Assembly: GCA_934418055.1 (NCBI GenBank)
Contig: CAKRWX010000195.1
Coordinates: forward strand, 1 to 5,104
Length of the DNA: 5,104 nt
Origin: an uncultured Lachnospiraceae bacterium
Lineage (GTDB): Bacteria > Bacillota > Clostridia > Lachnospirales > Lachnospiraceae
Direction: 5' to 3'
The notes under the pieces were generated by a model. That model did no database searches. It saw only the letters and a list, made by a program, of their open reading frames with translations, and was not told the DNA's origin. This document shows positions 1-4,688 of the stretch, piece after piece. The position numbers and the translations under genes are program-made. Each line of letters starts with the position of its first letter. Within the stretch, counting starts at the first letter, position 1.

Positions 1-147
1 TAGAAACAGTTCTGTACCGAGTTCTTCCTCTAGCTCAGCCAGGTATTTGCTGAGAGCTGGCTGGGAAATGTGCAGCTCCCTGGCAGCAGCAGAGAGGCTT
101 CCGGTTTCTGCAATAGAAAGGATATAGGTCAACTGTTTTGTGTTCAT
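1..147 (-). CDS. LysR-family transcriptional regulator, N-terminal part (cut by window edge)
   Basis: Only the first 49 codons are present; the gene continues past the left edge. The start is the ATG at 147-145, preceded by a TAGGAG ribosome binding site. The reading begins MNTKQLTYILSIAETGSLSA and is a classic LysR winged helix-turn-helix: residues 5-15 match the first helix, 17-25 (SLSAAAREL) the second helix and about 28-38 (SQPALSKYLAE) the recognition helix, followed by the linker-helix start (LEEELGTELF). LysR proteins (usually about 300 residues) bind as tetramers to T-N11-A sites and respond to a small molecule bound by the C-terminal domain, which is not visible here. The gene is divergent from a tripartite tricarboxylate transporter operon, so it very probably controls that operon and itself; this role is inferred from position. 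The effector is unknown. The family call is secure, the specific member is not. Confidence 0.93.
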   Translation of the reverse strand, partial: MNTKQLTYILSIAETGSLSAAARELHISQPALSKYLAELEEELGTELFL

Positions 148-154
148 AGGTTTT

Positions 155-160
155 CTCCTA
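155..160 (-). promoter_or_regulatory. Ribosome binding site of the LysR gene
   Basis: On the minus strand this reads TAGGAG, seven bases before the ATG at 147. It supports that ATG as the start of the regulator. Confidence 0.75.
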
Positions 161-169
161 TAGTAATGT

Positions 170-184
170 ATAACTTTTGCTTAT
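170..184. promoter_or_regulatory. Candidate LysR-type binding box (ATAA-N7-TTAT)
   Basis: The sequence ATAACTTTTGCTTAT has matching ends (ATAA/TTAT) and contains the T-N11-A pattern (T171, A183) typical of LysR-type recognition sites. It covers the predicted transcription start of the LysR gene (about 178) and lies just downstream of its -10 box, a place where binding would repress the regulator's own gene. That such sites have the T-N11-A form is established; that this one is used is inference, because AT-rich DNA yields such matches by chance. Confidence 0.45.
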
Positions 185-195
185 ATAATATATAA
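181..195. repeat. 15-bp AT palindrome over the LysR -10 box
   Basis: TTATATA-A-TATATAA is a perfect inverted repeat around a single central base. It overlaps the -10 element of the leftward promoter (185-190) and shares four bases with the candidate LysR box at 170-184. It could be part of an operator or simply an AT-rich promoter melting region. The sequence alone does not separate these. Confidence 0.4.
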
Positions 196-213
196 AATTA
201 ACCTGTTTGTCAA
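185..213 (-). promoter_or_regulatory. Promoter of the LysR gene
   Basis: Read on the minus strand, a consensus -35 TTGACA (213-208) is followed after 17 bases by TATTAT (190-185), one mismatch from the consensus -10. Transcription would start near 178 and give a short leader of about 30 bases before the LysR ATG at 147. This is a sigma-70/SigA-type promoter with ideal spacing. Its -35 element overlaps the -35 of a rightward promoter candidate (207-235). Confidence 0.72.
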
Positions 214-235
214 TCAACACATTGTGTATTATAAT
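207..235 (+). promoter_or_regulatory. Rightward promoter candidate P1 for the transporter operon
   Basis: TTGTCA (207-212, one mismatch from TTGACA) is followed after exactly 17 bases by a perfect TATAAT (230-235). The start would be near 242, giving a leader of about 120 bases before tctC. The -10 lies inside a perfect 14-bp palindrome (225-238), and the -35 is the same DNA as the -35 of the leftward LysR promoter. P1 is the better match to consensus of the two rightward candidates, but the second (296-325) is closer to the gene. Which one is used cannot be told from sequence. Confidence 0.55.
217..227. repeat. 11-bp palindrome in the divergent control region
   Basis: ACACA-T-TGTGT is a perfect inverted repeat around one central base. 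It sits in the spacer of rightward promoter P1 and shares three bases with the 14-bp palindrome that follows. It is short enough to be chance. Confidence 0.3.
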
Positions 236-238
236 ACA
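225..238. promoter_or_regulatory. Perfect 14-bp palindrome over the P1 -10 box, possible operator
   Basis: TGTATTATAATACA equals its own reverse complement over all 14 bases. It contains the TATAAT of P1 (230-235) and, by symmetry, a TATAAT on the other strand that has no matching -35 at the right distance. A dimeric regulator bound here would block P1. The protein that might bind is unknown; the spacing does not give the T-N11-A LysR pattern. Confidence 0.45.
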
Positions 239-254
239 GTCATAGATGAGGAAG

Positions 255-264
255 ATAAGCAAAA
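255..264. promoter_or_regulatory. Second copy, inverted, of the LysR-box half (ATAAGCAAAA)
   Basis: ATAAGCAAAA here is the exact reverse complement of TTTTGCTTAT at 175-184, which is most of the candidate LysR box. The two 10-base arms face each other across 70 bases that contain both overlapping promoters. Relative to the promoter at 296-325 (start near 332) this copy lies about 65-75 bases upstream, where LysR activators commonly have their main recognition site. The role is inferred; the identity of the arms is directly visible. Confidence 0.42.
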
Positions 265-293
265 TAACTCATTAGAAACAAAATGGTAAATCA

Positions 294-306
294 ATTTGTA
301 ACAAAT
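294..306. promoter_or_regulatory. 13-bp palindrome over the P2 -35 box, possible operator
   Basis: ATTTGT-A-ACAAAT is a perfect inverted repeat around one base and covers the -35 of promoter P2. A related sequence, ATTTGTTATGAAT, occurs at 327-339 and matches the complementary-strand reading of this site at 11 of 13 positions. The two copies are 33 bases apart, about three helical turns, on either side of the P2 -10 box. Confidence 0.45.
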
Positions 307-325
307 AGTTTGGAAAAACTATAAT
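296..325 (+). promoter_or_regulatory. Rightward promoter candidate P2 proximal to tctC
   Basis: TTGTAA (296-301) is followed after 18 bases by a perfect TATAAT (320-325). The start would be near 332, leaving a leader of about 32 bases with the ribosome binding site. The -35 is a weaker match than that of P1 and lies within a 13-bp palindrome, which fits a promoter that depends on an activator or is blocked by a repressor. Confidence 0.58.
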
Positions 326-345
326 TATTTGTTATGAATTAAAAA

Positions 346-356
346 AGGAGAGGGAG
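346..356 (+). promoter_or_regulatory. Ribosome binding site of tctC
   Basis: A purine-rich run AGGAGAGGGAG precedes the ATG at 364; AGGGAG (351-356) ends seven bases before it. The 11-base string GGAGAGGGAGA within it recurs exactly before the DUF3237 gene (4676-4686). Confidence 0.7.
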
Positions 357-363
357 AATTACT

Positions 364-1479
364 ATGAAGAAAAACAGATTATTCGCAGCAGCTATGGCAG
401 CATGTCTGACCGCAGCAAGCCTTGCAGGATGTGGCTCATCCTCGAGTTCTGAGACCACCGCTGCAGCAACTACCGCTGCCGCAGCAGACGGTGCAGAGAC
501 AAAAGCAGAGGGAGGCGATACCGCAGCAGCTGGTGATGCAGCTGGTCCGTGGGCTTCCGGTGACACGGTTTACGTAGATGTTCCGGCTAAGGCAGGCGGC
601 GGTACTGACCTGTACACCCGTTACTTAACCCAGGCTCTCGGTGAGGTTTGTCCAGGCGTTAACTTTGTTGTAACCAACTACGATACCGGTGAGGTTGGTA
701 TGGAGCATACCAAGAACGCAGATCCGGACGGCAAGACCCTGGTTACCTGCCACGGCGGTGCTATCATCCAGTATCTTGCAGGTTCTTCTGAAGTAAATAT
801 CAAAGATGACTTAAAGGTAGTCGGCATCATGAACCAGGGCGGCCCGCAGGCAATCATCACGAAACCGGGTGCTCCGTACACCAACTTCAAAGAGCTGGCT
901 GATTACATCAAAGCTAACCCGGGACAGGTTGTTGTAGGATGCTCCTTAGGCGGTACCACTCAGGTACTCTTCACTTCCTTAATCGAGGAGTTAACTGGTG
1001 ATGCAAGTTTAGTAAACTACGTACAGTGCTCTTCCGAGGCTGACAAGCTGACCAACGTTGCAGCAGGTTCCATTGATATCGCAAACTGCTCTATCCCGAA
1101 CGCAGTTTCCTACGATGCGGACAACAAGCTGACCATTCTGGGCAGCTTAGGACCGAAGGCTGCAACTCTTGAGAACATGAGCGAGCTGGTTGGCGTTGAT
1201 CTGGATGAGAAATTTGCTACCACTCAGGAGCAGGGCGTGAGCGCAACCTGGGATTCCAACTACTATGTACTGGCTCCGAAGGATACTCCGGATGATGTAT
1301 GTGAAGCTATCAACGAGGCAATTCAGAAAGCAACTGAGTGCCAGTCCTTCATCGATGGCAACAACTCCATGGCTACTTATATCGCAGCAATCAACTACGA
1401 GGATACCAAGAAAGATCTGGAAGACGAGTGGGCATTCCAGGATGAACTGGTAAGCTCCATGGGCCTGAAGGTTCGCTAA
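364..1479 (+). CDS. tctC: Tripartite tricarboxylate transporter solute-binding lipoprotein (TctC/BUG family)
   Basis: This is the extracytoplasmic receptor of a TTT system: it captures a solute, typically a small carboxylate, and delivers it to TctA/TctB. The 371-residue product starts with a lipoprotein signal peptide (KKNR, hydrophobic core, LAGC lipobox) with the lipid-carrying Cys at residue 23. A Ser, then Ala/Thr/Glu-rich linker (about 24-62) tethers the domain and explains the length above the usual 320-330 residues. The binding domain shows the family pattern: PAKAGGGTD (74-82) as the first ligand loop, NPDG-like ADPDGKTLV (119-127), NFKELADYIKANPG (174-187) and a GxSLGGTTQ stretch (192-200). 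The usual PYKG motif is replaced by VQCSSE (220-225), and the mature domain has seven further cysteines (96, 129, 193, 222, 242, 313, 326). It is first in the operon and followed by a terminator, as expected for the most abundant subunit. The family is secure, the ligand unknown. Confidence 0.94.
   Translation: MKKNRLFAAAMAACLTAASLAGCGSSSSSETTAAATTAAAADGAETKAEGGDTAAAGDAAGPWASGDTVYVDVPAKAGGGTDLYTRYLTQALGEVCPGVNFVVTNYDTGEVGMEHTKNADPDGKTLVTCHGGAIIQYLAGSSEVNIKDDLKVVGIMNQGGPQAIITKPGAPYTNFKELADYIKANPGQVVVGCSLGGTTQVLFTSLIEELTGDASLVNYVQCSSEADKLTNVAAGSIDIANCSIPNAVSYDADNKLTILGSLGPKAATLENMSELVGVDLDEKFATTQEQGVSATWDSNYYVLAPKDTPDDVCEAINEAIQKATECQSFIDGNNSMATYIAAINYEDTKKDLEDEWAFQDELVSSMGLKVR
457..486 (+). 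repeat. Imperfect 15-bp tandem repeat coding for the Ala/Thr linker
   Basis: Two adjacent 15-base units (457-471 and 472-486) agree at 12 positions and encode TAAAT and TAAAA in the tctC linker. This is low-complexity coding DNA, probably variable in length between strains, with no function beyond spacing the binding domain from the membrane. Confidence 0.5.
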
Positions 1480-1513
1480 GTAGACCGAACTGCAAAAGCA
1501 ACTAAACATGATG

Positions 1514-1552
1514 TCCGGCTGTCCTTTCCATTCGGACAGCCGGATTTCTTTT
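1514..1552 (+). terminator. Intrinsic terminator between tctC and tctB
   Basis: An 11-base perfect stem (TCCGGCTGTCC at 1514-1524, GGACAGCCGGA at 1534-1544) closes a 9-base loop and is followed by TTTCTTTT (1545-1552). This is a strong rho-independent terminator placed 35 bases after the tctC stop and 16 bases before the tctB ATG. No clear promoter is visible between it and tctB, so tctB and tctA probably depend on partial read-through. The likely result is excess binding protein over membrane subunits. Confidence 0.9.
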
Positions 1553-1556
1553 GGAA

Positions 1557-1562
1557 AGAGGT
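1557..1562 (+). promoter_or_regulatory. Ribosome binding site deciding the tctB start
   Basis: AGAGGT lies six bases before the ATG at 1569. It supports that ATG over an in-frame TTG at 1551, which sits in the terminator T-tract and has no ribosome binding site of its own. Confidence 0.65.
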
Positions 1563-1568
1563 ATCCCT

Positions 1569-2072
1569 ATGAAAAAATTAAACCGTACCTATATCATGGG
1601 TATTGTATTTATCATCCTGGCAGTGTGGGTTATGTTCCAGACCACACAGATCCCGACCAAACTGGTTTCTAATGAGCCGGGACCAAAGCTGTTTCCATAC
1701 ATTTCCGCAATCGGCATGGTCGTTATGGCAGTTCTCTCCATGATCTTTGACGGCAAGAAAGAAGCAGAGGACAACAAACATGGCGCTGCTCCGTACTTAG
1801 ACGCAGCAGGCTGGAAACGTCTGGCACTGATTATGGTTGAGTGTATTGTGTTCTGCATAGCCATGAACGTGATTGGCTTCTGGATCACTTCCATGGTCGG
1901 CATGATGATGTTTATTCTGACTCTGAAAACAGACAAGAAAATCAATCTTGTATTTGCAATTGTACTCAGCGTGGCGCTTGGCAGCCTGTGTTACTTTGGC
2001 TTCACCAGAGGCTTCAACATCCCGCTGCCGAAGGGTGTTATCTGGAAGTCCCTCGGCATTAAGATGCTGTAA
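1569..2072 (+). CDS. tctB: Tripartite tricarboxylate transporter small membrane subunit (TctB family)
   Basis: TctB is the poorly conserved small integral-membrane partner of TctA and is needed for solute uptake by TTT systems. The 167-residue product has hydrophobic segments at about 8-24, 42-60, 84-102, 104-119 and 125-144, so four or five membrane spans; residues 61-82 form a charged loop. Family hallmarks are EPGPKLFPYI (36-45), matching the usual GPGxFP motif after the first span, the IGFWITS stretch (102-108), and FNIPLPKG (149-156) near the C-terminus, matching the usual hydrophobic-xLPxG ending. The start at 1569 gives MKKLNRTYI, a normal basic N-terminus. The gene lies behind the tctC terminator and 21 bases before tctA, with which it is surely co-transcribed. 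Identity rests on the motifs plus the position between tctC and tctA. Confidence 0.9.
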   Translation: MKKLNRTYIMGIVFIILAVWVMFQTTQIPTKLVSNEPGPKLFPYISAIGMVVMAVLSMIFDGKKEAEDNKHGAAPYLDAAGWKRLALIMVECIVFCIAMNVIGFWITSMVGMMMFILTLKTDKKINLVFAIVLSVALGSLCYFGFTRGFNIPLPKGVIWKSLGIKML

Positions 2073-2077
2073 GTAAG

Positions 2078-2084
2078 AAGGAGG
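2078..2084 (+). promoter_or_regulatory. Ribosome binding site of tctA
   Basis: AAGGAGG is a perfect match to the anti-Shine-Dalgarno complement, nine bases before the ATG at 2094, in the 21-base gap after tctB. Confidence 0.8.
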
Positions 2085-2093
2085 AAATAAAAA

Positions 2094-3590
2094 ATGGCTA
2101 GTTATCTTTCTGCGCTTGGCGTTTTGTTCCAGCCGGTGAACTTCATCATGATGTATCTGTGTTCCCTGGTTGGCTGTGTACTCGGCGCAATTCCTGGTCT
2201 TTCCGGCGGTCTTGGCATCACCCTGATCCTGCCGATGACTTTCGCATTAAACACAAACTTAAGCTTCGCAATGCTGCTTGGTATGTATGTCGGTGGTGTA
2301 TCCGGCTCCTTCATCGCAGCAGTATTAGTCGGAATTCCTGGTTCTGCAGCTTCCATCGGTACCTGTTATGATGGTTATCCGATGACCCAGAGAGGTAAGG
2401 CTGCACGTGCACTGACCATTGGTATTACTGGTTCTTTTATCGGTACCATGGTTTCCATCATTGTAGCGACCCTATGCTCTACTTTCATTGCAGATGTTGC
2501 ATTAATGCTTGGACCGTGGGAGTACTTCAGCCTTTGTCTGATGGCAATCACCATGGTAGTTGGCTTAAGTAACGGTTCTATTTTCAAGGGCCTGTTAGCT
2601 GCATTCTTTGGCCTGTGGCTTTCTACCGTCGGTTCCGATATGGTTACCAACCAGCTTCGTTTCACCTTTAAGAACACCAACCTGTATGGCGGTATCAATG
2701 TGATCTGCCTTCTGATGGGTACCTTTGCACTGCAGCAGGTGGCAACCAGCTATGCAAAGAACAACCTGGATATGCCGGAGGTTGATGCAGGTTCCTTAAA
2801 GGGCTTCGGACTTACGTTTAAAGATTTCAAAGATAACTTAAAGGTTATTCTTACTTCTCTGTTTATTGGCTTGTGGATTGGTTTCCTTCCGGGCATGGGT
2901 TCCGGTATCTCCAACCTGATCGCATATGGCCAGGCAAAGAAGATGAGCAAACATCCGGAGAAGTTTGGTACTGGTATTGATGAAGGTATCTGGGCAACGG
3001 AGGTTGCAAACAACGCAGGTGTCGGCGGTGCGATCATTCCGATGATCGCCCTTGGTATCCCGGGTGATGCAACCACTGTACTGTTAATGTCTGCCATGAC
3101 CATTCACGGACTGCAGGCAGGCCCGATGTTCATTAAGACCAACCCGCTGTTAGCAAATCTGATTTTTGCAACCATCCTGGTATCTGCAATCCTGATCTTC
3201 GTGACGGAGCTGCTTACCAAACGCTGGTTCCCGATGCTGTTAAAGGCTCCGTATCATTACCTTTACAGTGCCATCTTAATGATCTGCTTCTTAGGTGCTT
3301 ACTCCGCATCTACTTCCATGTTCAGTGTTTACATGGTACTGGTATTCGGTGCTGTCGGCATTCTGATGGAGTTCTTCAAGATGCCTACCACTCCGTTAAT
3401 GCTTTCCTTCATTCTGGGAAGCAAGATTGAGAGCTACTTCCGTATGGGATGCTCTTACGCAAGAGGCGATATGACCTCTTTCTTAACCCGCCCGATCTCC
3501 CTGATCTTCATCCTTATTGCTGTATACAGCGTGGTTGGACCGATCATCAGCAAGATCTTAAAGAAACGGAAAGCAGCTGCTGCAAACTAA
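2094..3590 (+). CDS. tctA: Tripartite tricarboxylate transporter large membrane subunit (TctA family)
   Basis: TctA is the transport channel of TTT systems, an integral-membrane permease of about 500 residues with some ten to twelve spans; this product has 498 and is complete. It shows the two pseudo-repeated halves of the family. In the first, GAIPGLSGGLGITLILPMTF (31-50) is the hallmark loop, followed by YVGGVSGSF (65-73), VGIPGSAAS (79-87) and CYDGYPMTQRGKAARAL (91-107). In the second, GFLPGMGSGISNLIAY (263-278) repeats the PGxG loop, followed by FGTGIDEGIWATEVANNA (291-308), IPMIALGIPGDATT (315-328) and HGLQAGP (338-344). Family members use ion gradients for secondary transport. No key motif is missing or broken. 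The C-terminus ends in a basic tail (KILKKRKAAAAN), consistent with a cytoplasmic end. It is the last gene of the unit and a terminator lies 58 bases downstream. Substrate specificity is set mainly by TctC and cannot be told here. Confidence 0.97.
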   Translation: MASYLSALGVLFQPVNFIMMYLCSLVGCVLGAIPGLSGGLGITLILPMTFALNTNLSFAMLLGMYVGGVSGSFIAAVLVGIPGSAASIGTCYDGYPMTQRGKAARALTIGITGSFIGTMVSIIVATLCSTFIADVALMLGPWEYFSLCLMAITMVVGLSNGSIFKGLLAAFFGLWLSTVGSDMVTNQLRFTFKNTNLYGGINVICLLMGTFALQQVATSYAKNNLDMPEVDAGSLKGFGLTFKDFKDNLKVILTSLFIGLWIGFLPGMGSGISNLIAYGQAKKMSKHPEKFGTGIDEGIWATEVANNAGVGGAIIPMIALGIPGDATTVLLMSAMTIHGLQAGPMFIKTNPLLANLIFATILVSAILIFVTELLTKRWFPMLLKAPYHYLYSAILMICFLGAYSASTSMFSVYMVLVFGAVGILMEFFKMPTTPLMLSFILGSKIESYFRMGCSYARGDMTSFLTRPISLIFILIAVYSVVGPIISKILKKRKAAAAN

Positions 3591-3648
3591 GAAATATAAA
3601 TTGAATATGGCTGTCTGAATGGCGGCTGACATATGGATATGGTAAGAG

Positions 3649-3680
3649 GCCGGAGCTTGTGGACAGGCTTCGGCTTTTTT
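3649..3680 (+). terminator. Intrinsic terminator after tctA
   Basis: An 11-pair stem with two G-U pairs (3649-3659 with 3664-3674) closes a four-base loop TGGA and is followed by six T residues (3675-3680). It ends the transporter transcript. An in-frame ATG at 3633 for the next gene lies before this hairpin, which makes that start implausible. Confidence 0.82.
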
Positions 3681-3683
3681 ACT

Positions 3684-3696
3684 GCCAAAATTTGGC
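3684..3696. promoter_or_regulatory. 13-bp palindrome upstream of the hydrolase gene, possible operator
   Basis: GCCAAA-A-TTTGGC is a perfect inverted repeat around one base, just after the tctA terminator and about 72 bases before the hydrolase ATG. It could be an operator for a separate hydrolase promoter. It does not resemble the palindromes before tctC, so a shared regulator is not evident. Confidence 0.4.
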
Positions 3697-3709
3697 TGAA
3701 AACGGCAAA

Positions 3710-3738
3710 TTTACAAATTTTTATGACAAATCGAATAT
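3710..3738 (+). promoter_or_regulatory. Weak promoter candidate for the hydrolase/DUF3237 unit
   Basis: TTTACA (3710-3715, one mismatch from TTGACA) is followed after 17 bases by GAATAT (3733-3738), which matches only three of six -10 positions. It is the best candidate I can find between the tctA terminator and the hydrolase gene. A terminator upstream implies either such a promoter or read-through from tctA. Confidence 0.25.
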
Positions 3739-3752
3739 TTGGTTCAGGCAAG

Positions 3753-3760
3753 AAGGAGGA
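3753..3760 (+). promoter_or_regulatory. Ribosome binding site deciding the hydrolase start
   Basis: AAGGAGGA stands seven bases before the ATG at 3768, which is ideal spacing. It fixes the start at 3768; the in-frame ATG at 3633 would add 45 residues encoded through the terminator hairpin and this ribosome binding site. Confidence 0.88.
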
Positions 3761-3767
3761 ATATGTC

Positions 3768-4661
3768 ATGTTAACCCAGGAACAGAAAGAGACCATGATT
3801 GCTGCATTACGCGGCAAGAGCGTGGCAAAAGAGAACATTACAGAAGAATATAAGAAAAATCTGGATCTGGCAGAGCGGGAAGCGGTCAAGGTTACCACTT
3901 CTGAGGGACCAGTTCCGTGCTACATCTTTAAGGCAAAGAACCGCACGGAGAACTGCAGAGTTCATATCAACGTGCACGGCGGTGGCTTTGTCCGTCCGCA
4001 TGTGCTCAGAGATGAAATCTACTCAGCAAAAGTAGCAGATGCCATTCAGGGAATCGTTGTAGATGTCGATTACAGTCTGGCTCCGGAGTATCCGTATCCG
4101 AGAGCCTTCAACGAGACATACGAGGTCTGCAGATGGGTATTCTCTATGCTGGATCACTGGGATGCCGACGGAAAGCGCGTTTCCATGGGCGGACACAGTG
4201 CAGGCGCAAATCTGACTGCAGCAGTCTGCTTAAAGGCAAACCAGACGAAGGAATTCCAGTTCTGCTTACAGGTTCTGGACTACGGCGCATTTGATATCGT
4301 AACCGATCCGGCAGACAAGCCGGAGGCAGCGACTAACATGATCCCGGTAGAGCGGGGCAGAATGTTCTGCCTGGCCTATACAGACGGAAATCTGGAAAAC
4401 TTAAAGGATCCGTATTGCAGTCCGCTTCTGGCGACTGATGAGATGTTAAAAGGACTTCCGGAAGCTCTCATTACAAGCTGCGGACACGATAACTTCCGTT
4501 TCGAGGATGCGGATTACGCAAAGCGTCTGGCACTGGCTGGCGTAAAGGTAACCCAGAAGTGCTTCTTAAATTCCTATCACGGATTTATCGTACACTGTAC
4601 AGATGAGTGGGAAGAGGGTCAGCAGCTGGTGATTGACACAATCAGGCAGGCTTCTCTGTAA
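3768..4661 (+). CDS. Alpha/beta hydrolase, hormone-sensitive-lipase type (esterase/lipase-like)
   Basis: The 297-residue product has the full signature of the alpha/beta-hydrolase fold-3 (HSL-like) carboxylester hydrolases. HGGG at 70-73 forms the oxyanion hole. DYSLAPEYPYPRAF (101-114) is the conserved stretch after the second core strand. GHSAG (142-146) is the nucleophile elbow with Ser144. The acid is most likely Asp241 in the DNFRFEDADYAKRL region, which matches the family D-x-L-R-D-E...YA..L pattern, and the base His271 in YHGF. All three catalytic residues are present, so it should be active. No signal peptide is seen, so it is cytoplasmic. Enzymes of this group cleave esters of short to medium acids. 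Located behind the TTT operon and 27 bases before a DUF3237 gene, it may hydrolyse the imported compound or an intermediate made from it; this is inference from position, and the substrate is unknown. Confidence 0.9.
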   Translation: MLTQEQKETMIAALRGKSVAKENITEEYKKNLDLAEREAVKVTTSEGPVPCYIFKAKNRTENCRVHINVHGGGFVRPHVLRDEIYSAKVADAIQGIVVDVDYSLAPEYPYPRAFNETYEVCRWVFSMLDHWDADGKRVSMGGHSAGANLTAAVCLKANQTKEFQFCLQVLDYGAFDIVTDPADKPEAATNMIPVERGRMFCLAYTDGNLENLKDPYCSPLLATDEMLKGLPEALITSCGHDNFRFEDADYAKRLALAGVKVTQKCFLNSYHGFIVHCTDEWEEGQQLVIDTIRQASL

Positions 4662-4675
4662 TTTTGAAACAGAAC

Positions 4676-4686
4676 GGAGAGGGAGA
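4676..4686 (+). promoter_or_regulatory. Ribosome binding site of the DUF3237 gene
   Basis: GGAGAGGGAGA before the ATG at 4689; GGAG (4676-4679) has nine-base spacing. The same 11 bases stand before tctC. Confidence 0.65.
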
Positions 4687-4688
4687 GT

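Noticed and set aside
228..233. Perfect TATAAT on the minus strand as a second leftward promoter
   Set aside because: It is a by-product of the palindrome; the region 17 bases upstream on that strand (256-251, ATCTTC) does not resemble a -35 element.
242..345. Riboswitch or structured leader in the longer P1 transcript
   Set aside because: The stretch is AT-rich with no stable GC-containing stems, no terminator and no riboswitch core I recognise.
339..566. Minus-strand open frame opposite the start of tctC, Ala/Pro/Ser-rich
   Set aside because: It is the mirror of the Ala-rich signal peptide and linker of tctC, has no ribosome binding site, and the plus-strand gene is certain.
1147..1509. 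Minus-strand open frame of 120 codons under the 3' end of tctC
   Set aside because: It overlaps well-conserved coding sequence on the other strand, resembles no family, and has no supporting start signals.
1551..1568. TTG start for tctB at 1551
   Set aside because: It falls within the T-tract of the terminator and has no ribosome binding site; the ATG at 1569 has one at proper spacing.
3697..3710. Possible catabolite-responsive element (TGAAAACG followed by GCAAAT)
   Set aside because: The first half fits the cre consensus but the second half lacks the conserved T and CA positions, so the symmetry needed for CcpA binding is missing.
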